NCBI RefSeq assembly: GCF_032854445.1
Contig: NC_088300.1
Span: 28,563,608 to 28,627,607 of the forward strand
Direction: 5' to 3'
DNA length: 64,000 nucleotides
DNA from: Liolophura sinensis
Taxonomy: Eukaryota > Mollusca > Polyplacophora > Chitonida > Chitonidae
In this document: positions 49,201-60,500 of the stretch, in pieces
Layout of the letters: each line of letters opens with the position of its first letter
Position numbering within the stretch: position 1 is the first letter of the stretch
Made by a program: the position numbers and the translations under genes
The notes under the pieces: generated by a model
Database searches by the model: none
Seen by the model: the letters and a program-made list of their open reading frames with translations, nothing else
What the model was told of the DNA's origin: nothing

Positions 49201-50209
49201 TATTCCTCATCATCTCCAGGACCAGACTCACCTTTCCCTGGATTCTGGAGACCTTCTGCTGGATGGATCTATATCCATGATCTCCAGGACCAGACTCACC
49301 TTTCCCAGGACTACCAGGATGGATCTATATCCCTCATCATCTCCATGATCCGTATCCCTCATAACATCCATGACCAGACTCACCTTTCCCTGGATTCTGG
49401 ATGATCTTCTGCATGTCCCCCGGATGGATCCATATCCCTCGTAGTCCTGATCAACCTCCACTGCTTGTTTTTTGGGCACCCATTCTCCTCCTGTACTGTG
49501 GCGTTTCCTCTTAACGGATTTCTTTACAACTTTTCCCAAGGGCTTGAACTGCATAGACAGTAATATCATTTCACATCATCAAACTTGTGTTATAGCAGGT
49601 GCTGTGCTCAAAAATTTGTTTTTATTTAGGAGCCATTTGGTGAGTAAATAAAAAACATCACTTACATCCCAATAAATAATAAAAAATTAAAATTAAATCC
49701 CCTCAATCTGCCAGGGAGGAATACTATCCTAGGGGAAATATATTTCTCAATGCAAGTGCAGACAGAATTCACTAAGGTAAAGGCTGAAAGTTACCTGTAG
49801 CTTAAATCTTTCTCTATCCACTGGCGACATATACATGTGGATCAACCTGTCTTTTCCAGTTTCAATCTGGTGAGAAACTTCACGCATGAAAGTACACTCC
49901 TGTCTTTACTTGCCAATGACGAGTTAAATCATGCGAGATATGAGTTGAGCTTAATTTTTAGACAACTCTGGCGTCTGTGATGATGTCCGAGTGAGTATTT
50001 GCATATCTTATCACTTGATGTTTACTTTCATGACATTTTTTCAATTGTTGTAACTCACTGTGTGAAAGAGAGCGGTGACGAAATGGTTCAGTCCTTCTCA
50101 GACTACTGGATAGGATCATTAGCAAGAGGGAGATAATCTTAATTTACTACCTTCAGTGATGATAATAACAACTCACTGTCACATTGCCGTCCTTGCCGCC
50201 GACAGCCAT
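40289..50209 (-). CDS. SRA/YDG-domain protein without RING (modified-cytosine reader), 11 exons
   Basis: Predicted nuclear protein binding methylated or hemimethylated CpG through an SRA domain. Exons, minus strand: 50177-50209 (ATG 50209), 49795-49866, 49384-49548, 48023-48137, 46620-46672, 45753-45865, 45006-45043 (38 nt), 43285-43438, 41655-41770, 41004-41277, 40289-40380 (stop). Phase is continuous except for one extra base in exon 5. About 407 residues: basic N-terminus with a nuclear-localisation-like [12 protein letters not shown] at ~127-290, then a long Ser/Glu-rich tail. SRA motifs: [96 protein letters not shown] and GVWKFALRR. It lacks the ubiquitin-like, Tudor, PHD and RING modules of UHRF1. 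An A-run at 46654-46657 appears one base too long. Intron 3 holds a minisatellite and intron 6 or 7 a Crypton relic. Confidence 0.9.
40478..40672 (-). repeat. SINE family A, diverged, in the last SRA intron
   Basis: CTCAAGAATATTTCACTTAT, CCAGCATTATGGTGGGAGG, ATCATCTGCAGGTGG and TGGACTTGAACTCAC landmarks; the tRNA head is eroded. Confidence 0.82.
42490..42860 (-). repeat. Rearranged SINE family A with an internal duplication
   Basis: The CATGACAGCAGCAGGAAA segment and following TTGGGGAAACCCAC occur twice (about 42546 and 42627), then the rest of the SINE 3' half and the TGGACTTGATCTCACAGCGA B-box region follow. Located in an SRA-gene intron. Confidence 0.75.
44116..44750 (-). pseudogene. Crypton-type tyrosine recombinase relic (DUF3504-like)
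   Basis: Cryptons move with a tyrosine recombinase. Minus-strand segments in order: start [10 protein letters not shown] at 44746; after a one-base shift near 44715, [18 protein letters not shown] and [34 protein letters not shown], with the catalytic His-x-x-Arg; a TAA and second frame change near 44478; then [20 protein letters not shown] and EYD, giving the second His and nucleophile Tyr. The C-terminal tail ends near [15 protein letters not shown], as in Crypton-derived animal proteins. Two frame disruptions make it a dead copy. It lies on the same strand as the host gene, in the intron between SRA exons 7 and 8. Identification is from memory of the ZMYM/QRICH1 DUF3504 domain. Confidence 0.8.
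44809..44845. other. Perfect 12-bp inverted repeat upstream of the Crypton relic
   Basis: ACAACTGTCCAA at 44809-44820 and TTGGACAGTTGT at 44834-44845 with a 13-nt AT-rich loop. A palindromic CRE-like GTGACGTCAC lies just before it (about 44796-44805). Both are upstream of the recombinase ATG, so they may be remnants of the element's own 5' region. Confidence 0.7.
45352..45505 (-). repeat. SINE family A 3' part
   Basis: TTTATTTATTTGATTGGTG, CTCAAGAATATTTCACTTAT, ATGACGGCGGCCAGCATTAT, ACCGGGCAGAGCCCGGGG, and CATCCACAGGTTGCTGACAG; the head is missing beyond CTTTCCCACGTA. It is well preserved, so fairly young. Confidence 0.9.
48290..49440 (-). repeat. ~70-bp tandem array carrying the SRA exon-3 5' splice junction
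   Basis: Fills the 5' part of SRA intron 3 and includes the end of exon 3. Read on the minus strand, each unit has GATATAGATCCATCC, then CCAGAATCCAGGGAAAG, then GTGAGTCTGGTCCTGGAGAT. The exon ends with that same AATCCAGGGAAAG at 49384, followed by GTGAGT. About 14 GGGAAAG/GTGAG-type junctions occur between about 48430 and 49400 at 60-90 bp spacing. Units alternate between an AGAATCC and a GAGTCC version, and the right-hand end near 48300-48500 is most decayed. Confidence 0.93.
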
Positions 50210-50564
50210 TTTGAAATTTCACGTTACCTAACTGTAACATTTCTAGCCTTAAAATCCTTAACAAAACTATGTCTGTAATTCTGGTTCTTTTCTGTGTCCG
50301 ATATGTCAGTTTATTAATATACTTCACCTTGCAAACTAAAACTTCTTTGTATTAGTGACCTACAAGCATCACTGACAGGTGTCTGAAATTTCCATATAAC
50401 CACTTGGCTATTCTCTGCGTTGCCCCATAGTTAGGCCGACTCAAATAAGCTTGAAGGTATAGCTGGCTGTCTAGAAGTACTGCCAATCGAACATCCAGGA
50501 TATTCAAACAAATGCTAAACCTGAAACATGGTTGCTGAAGTCTGTTAGCCATGGACATGGAGAA

Positions 50565-50720
50565 CTTTAAATCCAGTGTTTGTGTAATGATTGAAGGATT
50601 TAACTACATGGGTCACAACAGGATTTGAACCTTGATCTCAGTAGCTGAAGTTCAACGCTCTACAATCTGAGCTAAAGGAAAATTCACACTGCTAGTATAA
50701 TCATAGAAAAAGCTGCTCCC
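50565..50720 (-). repeat. tRNA-derived SINE family C, copy 1
   Basis: On the minus strand: TTTAGCTCAGATTGTAGAGC (A-box-like) and AAGGTTCAAATCCTGTTGTG (B-box-like), then GTGACCCATGTAGTTAAATC. Distinct from family A. A partial related tail lies at about 50820-50880. Not a functional tRNA: no CCA-end acceptor pairing was seen. Confidence 0.75.
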
Positions 50721-51469
50721 ACTATATTCCGACCCCTCTTAAATCCTTCTCCTCTCCCAAGACACACCCACGTTCACAGGCCCAGAGCCCCATGCTTCTT
50801 GGAACCTGTTTGGTCACAGCACCAGTGTAATGGTAGAAGGATTTCACTACGTGGGTCACACCTAGCCAAGGATCTCGGCTGTGATCTTTTAACTTGGGAT
50901 TAGGCCTAGATCAGAGCATGTGTAGTTGACCTTTCACTATGTCACTATGTTTCAATCAGCTGGCTGTCAGTTTTGACAGACAGAAAACCATGTGACTGCA
51001 GAGACACGAATTTGCAAATGACTGAAGGCTATAGAGCTGAATGACAGACCCCACAGTTTGTGTCAACTGTCAAGTTAAGTTTACAAAAGTTCAAAAAGGG
51101 TGATTATCTTTGGCATCCATTCCATTCAATTTCACCGAAAGGTCAACCACTGCTGCGCATAGGTGCCTCACTGAGCCAGATTTTAAAAGCATGGCAGCGC
51201 GTGGCGACCTGCTAAATATGAGCCTATTTTCGACTTTGGCTAAAATTACAGGAGAATGGTGAGGTAAAGACAAAGAGTGAATGTCGCAAAATGTGCGAAA
51301 ATATTTCAGCTTTCAGAATTTCTGTGCTTTATGTGTACTCGGGACAAATCTAACACGCATGCATTGGAATCGAAAGAGAACGGAGCTCTTTGTAAGCACA
51401 ATACCGGAATTGGGTCCACAAAGCTCTCAGGATAGTGGCCAGTGGTCCCCGTGTATCAGTATATATAAA

Positions 51470-51600
51470 CCACCTTTAGACACAGTCCCAGGCTAGGTCA
51501 CACCAGGATTCAAACTATGATTTCAGCAGCCTCTACCAACTGAGCTAAAGGGAAATTCCTACAAGCTATTGGTAGTATAAGCACTGAAAAGCTTCTCTCG
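51470..51600 (-). repeat. tRNA-derived SINE family C, copy 2
   Basis: On the minus strand: AGGAATTTCCCTTTAGCTCA, GTTGGTAGAGGCTGCTGAAA and ATAGTTTGAATCCTGGTGTG, matching copy 1 in order. Confidence 0.75.
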
Positions 51601-52709
51601 TCACACACATTTGCCTGGGGAAGCATGTGACTAACTTTAGTATTACATACATGGGACCCAGGAATGGACGTCACACAGCACACTACATCAGTGGTATGAT
51701 CAGTACGATGAGGGCAGCACACTGAGAACCGAGGAGTGCAGATAGCCCATATACATGTCGATGCTATTTTAAAATACTGACATTCATCACAACACAGTCC
51801 ACGGCCGCCTCACAAAATGCATAGCGCATATTTCAAACACACATCTCCTTCCGACATAAAAAAACCCAACTCCTCTACTGATTTATACGTTATTTTCCAT
51901 TGGAATCTCCTATTATCCTCAATATATGAAACTAATTAACTTGCTGCCTTAATCGACTGGTATAATTTTTGTGATAACAGGTGTCACATGACCTACTTTT
52001 AGGTTTGAAATGCATATTCAATCATCTTATTTCAACCCACACAGGTTTGTAAGTTTTGATGCCATCAGCCCGGACTTGACTGAGATCGGTCCCATTGAGT
52101 TGGAGTTCGGAAATGTACGGCAACTTTTTTGAGAGGCAGGGATGGAGTCAATGCTTGATATACATGTACATGTAGCCCCATAGCCCTGAAAGACTCCAAC
52201 TCCTTTTCATAAGCGTTGATGGAGTCGCAATGCTTACAACGTTAATTTCTTACTGAACAAAGGTCCAGGGCAATTGTGCAAATGAACAAAAAACCTGCTT
52301 TTATGGTGAATCGATGTCGCTGTTAAACGTTCATATCTGGCAAAGAGGGTTTTAATTTGGCTGTTATAAGCCATTGATCAACCTTCAGACTTCCGAAAAT
52401 GAAATCTGCAGGGCTTGAAAGGAACTGAAGACATCAGCACCACCTGATGTCAGGCGGAGGAAACCAGTAAGACTGAGTGTTCACATGCAGTCACTCGTGC
52501 TACGCTGTCCAAAAAAAAAAAAAAAAAGCCGAAGTAGGTCAAATTATTTGTGAGACCAAAGAAACTTGAAATATATAAAACTCAAATTGAAATATATATA
52601 TTCAAATATAGCCAGTTATTGAGTTTTTTATTCAATCGATGGACCAGCTCGTCCAGACGACTTCTATGAGCCTGTGTCTGTGTGCCACCATATGTCCCTA
52701 CTCGATTTA

Positions 52710-52865
52710 TAATAGATTTATTATAGCCATGAATGCTTCCACGGAATGCCGCCATCCTCCCACTGCTAAACTATGAAGCAGGATATGCATGGAGCTACTC
52801 AACATGGCGGCAGTCGCAGAGAAGTGTATAGAGCGGAAGCCTTCATGGCTACAATAAATCTATTA
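52710..52865. mobile_element. Small hairpin (foldback) MITE
   Basis: Inverted ends of ~31 bp: TAATAGATTTATTATAGCCA and TGAATGCTTCC at the left, GGAAGCCTTCATGGC and TACAATAAATCTATTA at the right. Inside, ATGCCGCCAT (52746) pairs with ATGGCGGCA (52804). The whole ~156-bp sequence could fold as a single stem. Confidence 0.8.
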
Positions 52866-53141
52866 TTGGTGGGGAAAGCAGGTCTTCATGTTGGTGTTTC
52901 ATATAAAGTTTGCGCAAGACTTGTTCGATAACAAATTGGCTTGGACTTTCGTTGAGTACGAACTTAACACTGTAAGCGCCCAGACTTTATATCTATGTTA
53001 TTTTGTAGTGTTGGTGAAACTGAATGAAGCTAGGCAACCCCACTGTGAGTTAATGTTGCACTCTTCCTTAAATCAGACATCAGAAGATATGTTTTTTTTT
53101 CCATATTCTTCATCAGATCGGCTGATGCCTGTTCTCTGATG

Positions 53142-53405
53142 TCAACAACAACACGTGGGCAGTCGCCGGATGCATTGTTGATCACGTTTGAAACGCTTTT
53201 CTTCATTGAGTCTGAAATTCAGGATACCCACCGGATTAAGTATGCCCAACTCCGCTAAAATACGCCGGTTATCCTCGATGTTTCGCTTTCTGATTTCTTC
53301 GTATTGGTTCACCATCTTTGCGTTCGCCACCGGCTTTCCCGCGGTTTCAGTCATGTGACCATGACGACTAGCGGGAGATGACTGTCTGAATGTTGGCAAA
53401 AACAT
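53142..53405 (-). CDS. Short exon-like open frame of unknown function
   Basis: 87 codons from ATG 53405. Residues ~31-53 read MVNQYEEIRKRNIEDNRRIL and AEL, a charged helix of the type that opens several nuclear proteins. A possible splice donor (CCG/GTGGGT, phase 0) follows AELGILNP near 53225. If used, this could be a first exon of another gene or an alternative first exon for the SRA gene 3 kb downstream on the same strand, whose own first intron is also phase 0. If not spliced, the frame ends after a Cys-rich RLPTCCC tail. I do not recognise the family. Confidence 0.4.
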   Translation of the reverse strand: MFLPTFRQSSPASRHGHMTETAGKPVANAKMVNQYEEIRKRNIEDNRRILAELGILNPVGILNFRLNEEKRFKRDQQCIRRLPTCCC

Positions 53406-54003
53406 TCCACGGTTATTGCCCTTTCCATAGGGTAAGCTCTATCATAGCTATGCTTCAAAATCGGCCAATAACGGCCTACAGGGCCACAATGAACACAGTG
53501 CTCTTTCCCTATTATTGAAGCAGAAGACGATTTTTTTTTAACATACCATCTTTTTGGTATGGTAGCTTACCGGTACAATAAAGCTCATACACCTAGTCAT
53601 TCATTTCGTAATTCACAGTAATCAACACACGCGCTGGGCATCAGCAATTGAACATCTCCATTGTGCTGTTTTGCTTTCCATGTGTGAAACATTTGAGCTC
53701 AGTCATGCAGTACTTTTTGAGACATCACCCTCAATATTTACATGAAGCTGACAAGAACATTTAACACTTTATTAAGTAAGCATGAAAATACACTTCAAAA
53801 ATTCAAATTACCAATCAAAACCCCTTCACCGAATGTTATAACTTGTTAATTCAAAGGTATGATTAGATCAGTGTACTAAAAATACATGCTCCAAGTGGTA
53901 ATGGATGCCAGCACCAGAGCTATGACATACGCTCCCACTGTAGGCCTACCTTGAAGAACTAAAAATTGTCAGAATAAGTATCATCACATAATACAGGACC
54001 CTA

Positions 54004-54213
54004 ATTCTTCAACCTTTTCAACCACCACTGATACCTATATATTGAAAAATTCGGAGAGAACTGTTGGGTGTAAAGGAATAATCTGCCCAGTTTTAGGAAG
54101 CTTGCATCTTTAATAACACAAATAAATCATTTTTGGAGTCATTTTCATAATAATAGTGGGAAAAAAATTACACTAAAAAAAGTACTTTAGTAGGTTGAAA
54201 AAGGTTGAATATT
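54004..54213. mobile_element. TA-flanked MITE, family M1 copy 2
   Basis: Ends ATTCTTCAACCTTTTCAACC and GGTTGAAAAAGGTTGAATAT, TA at 54002-54003 and 54214-54215; 210 bp, no coding frame. Its ends match the copy at 37.8 kb while the interior differs. Confidence 0.83.
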
Positions 54214-57200
54214 TACAGTAATACTCCTTCGTGATGTACTGCTTGATTGAAATTGAAAATAGACTTGTATTGTTCCTTTACAACAGAAAATAGACAACAG
54301 AAGTAAATGTGGTATTGCACTCTTCAAACTTTATTATATCCGATAAAATGAAATGTTTGAACAATGACCGAGAAAATAGTTGTATACAGCTAAATAAATA
54401 TCTGATATTGGTTAGCTTAATAAAGTAATACTCTGTTCTACATGAATATGTTTACTTCTGTACAAAAAAAATCACGCACAGGTACAATTCTACGGGATAC
54501 AACATCATTCGACATAACATAAAGTAGGGCTGCGCCGAAGCTAGTGCCAGTTACATGCAACTATAATTAATATGAGCAATTTCATTCTCCTCATTTTGCA
54601 TATTTAGAAGGCAGACAAAATTGTCCCCACCCCCTCCCCCCAAGATGTTAAAAACCTCTGACTGGGCAGAACCTGAATCTCATTAGGATGAGGAACGAGC
54701 CTCAGATCTTAAGAAGGTACGTAAAGTGTACTACTGTAAAACCAGCATCGTAACTGTCACGCTTGTGGTGCCATTAACTGTATCAACAATCAGCCTAGTG
54801 CCAGCATGTGATTACAGAGCTAATTTTTTGAGCTCATATTTCTAGAATCCAAATGGATTCTTATAACTTGGAAATCCAATTTTAGATTCCTATGTATTCA
54901 AGTTGCTCTTCAATCTCTTTTCTCAAAAGAAATATGAGATAAAATGAAAGCTGTAGCATACCTACTTAATTCTTCTGACAGGCATAGTTCTTACTAATTT
55001 TTAAATAATCAATTATTTTTCTGTATATTTTTTTGAATGTTCCATTTTGTGAATTCAGACAGATTCCCGTACCTTTGAACACTTTAGGGAAATATTTTAG
55101 GAATTGGACTACTGAATTCTCATTGAAGACTGAGAATTGAATTTTGTCAGTCACACCACTGTTTTTGCATAACTTAAAAAATACCCATTTTAAAGTATCT
55201 TGTTAACTAGTTTCACACTATTGCATAAATTAAGACACTGCATGAAAATGTACCGAGAATGAATTACACTTGTCTCGAATAGCCTATACACAAGCTCTTG
55301 CATCCTGCAAACTAACATGAACACTGAACCCTGCGGGAATTAAGCTCCCAATCAATACATAAAACAGATGTAAAATATACCAGATATACATGTATTGTAA
55401 CATTAAAATTTTTCTGTATGACTTGACCAGATTTAATTAGCTTCAATGGAGAAAGGCATCTTTCTAGAAAAAAAACCCCAACAAACTACAAATTACACAT
55501 GAAACTCATCACAGAACAAAATGACAATTTAGATCTGGCTAGATCAGATAGCAAAATGTCAATTACGGAAGAATATCATATCCCGGTAGCTGAAAATAAT
55601 AAATAAGTCTGCAGCTGTAGGAGTAGACAATTTGATCACTGCAGCTGCATCAGCAGGCAACATGCATTTAAGGGGCAGACACGGCACCTGTATTAAGGTC
55701 TGTAACACAGCACGGATTAAGTATTTAGCCTGTACACTCCATACAGGTGCTACTGGCCTACATCAAAGTATTACAAATCAGGCAATAAGCTGTCAGATAC
55801 AGATAACATGTTAACATGACCACATCTAAGTAAAAGAATGGGTGGTTTCTTGTGGAGAAAAACACAGACTGAGGGGGACAGTTTCCACGGTCTGGACACT
55901 TGACTGGTGTTGTGCAAGCATCAAGGCTTCACATAGACAAACTAGGTTTCATCTCCAATAATGTCAGTCTTGCTACGGAAATTACAAACGCCATGCACAG
56001 AATGTTCAATATAAAAACTGTACACAGCAAATAGACAAAACATCGTACCTGCAGAAAACATTGTTACTTGGGTTGTTTTTACTATCAGACTATGTCTGTC
56101 CCTTCAAGTCTGATGAGATGTATACAATTATGTGTAAGTGAAGGTGTTCGGAGGCTTCGCACATGTACACATAGTATGTGCACAGCTGAGCCATTCGTCA
56201 CACACACCAACAGCCTGGCAAAATACCAGGGCAACAGTTATCAAAATATGTACCAGGAAATGTTTCTGATAAAATTCATATTAGAGAAAATAATCCCATC
56301 TCTTTCTATAGTAAGAATGTATGTAAATCAAATGAAGTTTTTAGAATACAGATTATAAATTTGATCCACATGCGGCCATAAATGGAGCCATTCACTGTAC
56401 ATATTTACAAGGACCTTTATTAGTCTATATATACAATATTATACAGGGCTCTGAACAGCTATACTGACATGTGACCCAACCAGATATGTTAACACACAAA
56501 GTACAACTTAACAAAACGATATACTCATCAACATTGAGGACATAGTAAACATGTATGTATTCCATGCTACAGTACATGTAACAGAAAAAAAAAAAGAATC
56601 AATCAACGTGATGACAAAAACAGAACACTTAATATAAAGAGAGGAAACTTGGATATTCAACATAGTGATAAATCAGATTCAATTCTCACCACTTGATTGG
56701 CTTACCACAATTCTGCATCACAGTATATATTATCTTGCATTCTATTTTATGTTTAAAACAGTAAGCGATTTCATCAACGTTATGATCTAAGCCAGGAAAA
56801 GCCTTTCAAATACAGGCTGTGATAAAAGCTGGTCTGCATTATTACACACTATAGTTCTGGAGAGGTGTAACATACACAGGACTGTACGGGATATTATCTG
56901 AGGGTTACATGTCAAGCAGCACTATAAACCACACTAGAATGACATCGACAAGACGTATGATGTTTTGAACAAGATTTTTTTTTTCAGCCCAAGCGACAAA
57001 GATCACCATTTACATCTGTCTTGTCTTTGCTTAACCGCTGTAACCCCTGTCTCCATAAGCAGTCCTCAAACATTACTAGTTGTTACTGACCACACCGGCT
57101 ATAAGCTGCATGTACATGTACTAGGGTGGGCACTTCAGCATGCTGTTGGAATGTATGGCCTCTACCTTATCTGAGCTCAACACCCAGGCTGGATAATTTT

Positions 57201-57507
57201 CTGCAAGTCCCGCATGAAGTTCTCTCCTTCCTTCAAATCCGCCACTTTTGCAATGCAGATCTGCAAACAGTAAATCTTTCTTTACGATATCTGTCCCAGG
57301 CAAAATTCGAAAGTCCAGAACACCTTTTAAGGCATATCGTTACCAAGTAAATTATGACGGTGCTAGTGGGCAGGGCAGGGCTTGGTGGGTCAGCACGGCT
57401 CCGTCACATGGCAGCTTCCCGCTCAGGTCATCGTGACATCACAACCCAGAGTTCTGAGATCACAGATACATGGTATTAACATATTTCAGTTTTACACTCT
57501 ACGGTTG
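54214..57507. other. Intergenic and 3' flank of the TBC gene
   Basis: Nothing recognised as coding. AT-rich with several homopolymer A runs (about 56585) and many TACATGTA motifs. The right-hand part is probably 3' UTR of the minus-strand TBC gene; no poly(A) signal is assigned. Confidence 0.45.
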
Positions 57508-60500
57508 TCAAGATTCTTTGGAATCCCGGAAACTGGACAAAACCTGGGTGAATCTCTTCTTGTCAATTGTCATTTTGATGCAGTCTATACACTTGAACAG
57601 AGTCTCTCCAGAGATCATCTCTGGTAACTTGGTCATGAACTGAGCCAAGTGGATGAAGTCCATCTGTAACAGTATGTCTTCATACATCTTCAATATGCCT
57701 GCAAAATTAAAGAATACTCATCAGTAATGGAATAATATATTTGATTTTACGGCATACTCAAGAATTTTTCACTTCATATATAGTGGTGGTCAGTTTTATG
57801 GGTGTAGAAAAGCACCCAGGTACACCACTTATCTCTGACAAACTACTGATGGACTTTCCCACATGTGACCTGCACTCTACTGCTGACATGTGATCTTCAA
57901 CAAACAGACTATACAACGACCACATGTCAACCACTTATTGCCACCATGAACAATTGGCGGCGAAATCCAAAAAAATTGCACAAGGCCTGAATTAATTATT
58001 TATTTATTGATTTGATTGGTGTTTTATGCAGTACTCAAGAATATTTCCAGCATTATGGTGGGAGGAAACTGGGCCCGGGGTAGCCCACAACCATTTGCAG
58101 GCGGACCTTTTTATGTGTGACCTGAAAGACAGCATGAGCTGGACTTGAATTCACAGCAACCGCATTGTTGAGAAGGTCCTGGGTCATTTCACAGCGCTGG
58201 TGTACTAACCACCTAGGCCACGAAGGCCCCAAGCCTGAATTGACAATGATGTGTAACAAATGTTGGCTAAGATACCTTATTACATGGAATACTTTGATTC
58301 ATACAATTAATGAATTCAAGAAGAAAAAAAGTGTAATTTTTGTTGGGCTCTACACTAGATTTGGCAAATTCCAGAGTACATACTTTTCATTTGCCAGTGG
58401 TGAAAAATATAAAGAATGATGACTGCATTAGTATCAAATGAAATAAGTTCTAATTTTTCAATTCTATTTGTGTATTCATTGAGGACTTCAAGATTAATAT
58501 ATGTACATAATATCTATGTCAAAACACATCAGGTGAAGAGACATTAAGACCAAAGGTCATCTTGACTCTGACTGAGTGCAAGTGCTCTCAGCGGAAATAA
58601 CAGCCTCCACAGGAATGTCTGGCTGGGGTGCATGTCCGTGAGGGAAAAACAATAGGCTTACCTAGAGCAGTCCTGAACAGGAACTCCTCCCCATCCCTGC
58701 AGAAGACATCCCACACACGACAGGCCACATCCAGGGGCAGAGACTTGCTGAACAGGGTGAACATCCTGCCAGGAAATAATAACACAACATGAGTATGAAC
58801 CTGGACAGTAGGTCTGGCTACACATGCACACAGTCTTAAGTGTTATAACCAAGGGTTAGCCAGGAATGACTGTAATTCCAGGATTACAGTAAACCAGGGT
58901 GTCCTCATGAACTGTTATCACCATTATCACCATTAACCACTTAACTTTGACGTTTGTCTAGCAACAGAAAATCTTCATGGAAATTCATCCTTTACAGAAA
59001 ACTTTTAAATTAATACGGATTTATCTTCAGCTAATAGCTATCAGATCTCTGTCTTAACAGTATACACTAGCTTTTGAAACCCAGGTCTGCAGATCACAAA
59101 GCTGTCTTGGACTTCAGTCCGACTTAACATATGGCATTATTCCTGAACTTAGGGCTTGAATTTAATTCCTAATTTTTTATTTTGTCGTGAAAAACTAGGA
59201 AAACTCTGAGTATTAGCGTAATAATTACTAAGCTAAATCACCATTTAAGTGCAGTAAACTATTCTCAAGTTGAAACTAAGCTTATCTAAAGTCTAAGACA
59301 TCTTCATGATCCTGAGAACTGGAGACAATGCCTGATTCAACACGCCATTTTTGACTAAAGGCTTTGATGACTTTGACAAACCTTGATTTTATACACCCTT
59401 TGGGGTTAACCTTTTATAACATTTGCCTTACATAATAATAATACATAAAATTTAATTTAAAGTTTAACTCCTATATTCTGAAGTAAGGGTTTAAATCACA
59501 TTTCAAATTTTGACCCAACAACCTGCGGATGGTCGTGGGTTTCCCCTGAGTTCTGCCTGGTTTCCCCCACCACAATGCTGGCCGCCGTCGTATAAGTGAA
59601 ATATTCTTGAGTACAGCATAAAACACCAATAAAATAAATAAATAAACAAATCAAATTTTGACACCTTGCTGTGTGGAATATGTCCCATGGTGCCAGGTTT
59701 ATCAGGCAATGTTGTCACTCTGGTTACAAGTATTCCAAGTCTAAAATCCTCCATGAGGAGGACCTTTTTCAGAAGTGCCAAGATATTCCCAAGCACAGAT
59801 GTACATCTCATACATACCAGTCAATGACGTATACCTCCGGCGTCAGAGAGAGTTGAACAAAATGCTGATGTAACCTTGGCATGTTCTCCTTGAAAAATTC
59901 TTCAAATGTTTGAAAGTAAGACTTCATCTGAAAACCAAAATAAAAAAATCTTTTTCATTACACAGTCATCATAATGCAATCTTAAACATAACACAAGCCT
60001 GGAAGCAAACATCTAATCAACTTTAAACCAGACATGATATTGTATTCCCAAAGAGGAGCCCTCATCCCACTTTTCATTAGGTTAATTTGCCATGTTTTAA
60101 CTTTGTTGTTCAGATATTTTGAAAGAAAATATTTGTTTGCAGCATTACCAAATCTGTGGCCCCCCAAAACATGGAATATGACAAATAGAAGGAAACCAAT
60201 TTGAATTTACCATTGTGAGAGAAAAAAAAGCTTTCACTGTCTGTACACAGGTTAGTGGGTGAGAAGAACTCATAAATTCAACTGCACTTCTTTAAATTAA
60301 AAAAAAAACAAAAAACACTTCAATACAATTCGTCAACAATGACTATCTAAATTCAAGCTGCCTATACAGTATTTGGAATAAAAAAAAGGCTCAGTCAGAA
60401 TAATCTGACTGGAGAAGACAGATGAATAATGGGTAGGCCAACTGTAGAAAAAAAAAAACAAGACAGATGCAGATTCCATAATTTTCCTGAATCTGAACTG

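Larger units (their letters stand above)
50721..53141. other. Upstream flank of the SRA gene
   Basis: No recognised exon. Apart from the second family C SINE and the hairpin element there is an A-run at about 52511-52526. The region near 50209-50250 should hold the SRA promoter; no TATA box was seen. Confidence 0.45.

Noticed and set aside
48661-49348. Open frames of 60-113 codons on both strands in the ~70-bp array
   Set aside because: Repeat artefacts; the real exon ends at 49384 and the phase to exon 4 fits only that donor.
50620-51560. tRNA genes suggested by A-box and B-box motifs
   Set aside because: Both sites belong to longer dispersed repeats with the same tails, so they are SINE heads; no complete cloverleaf was seen.
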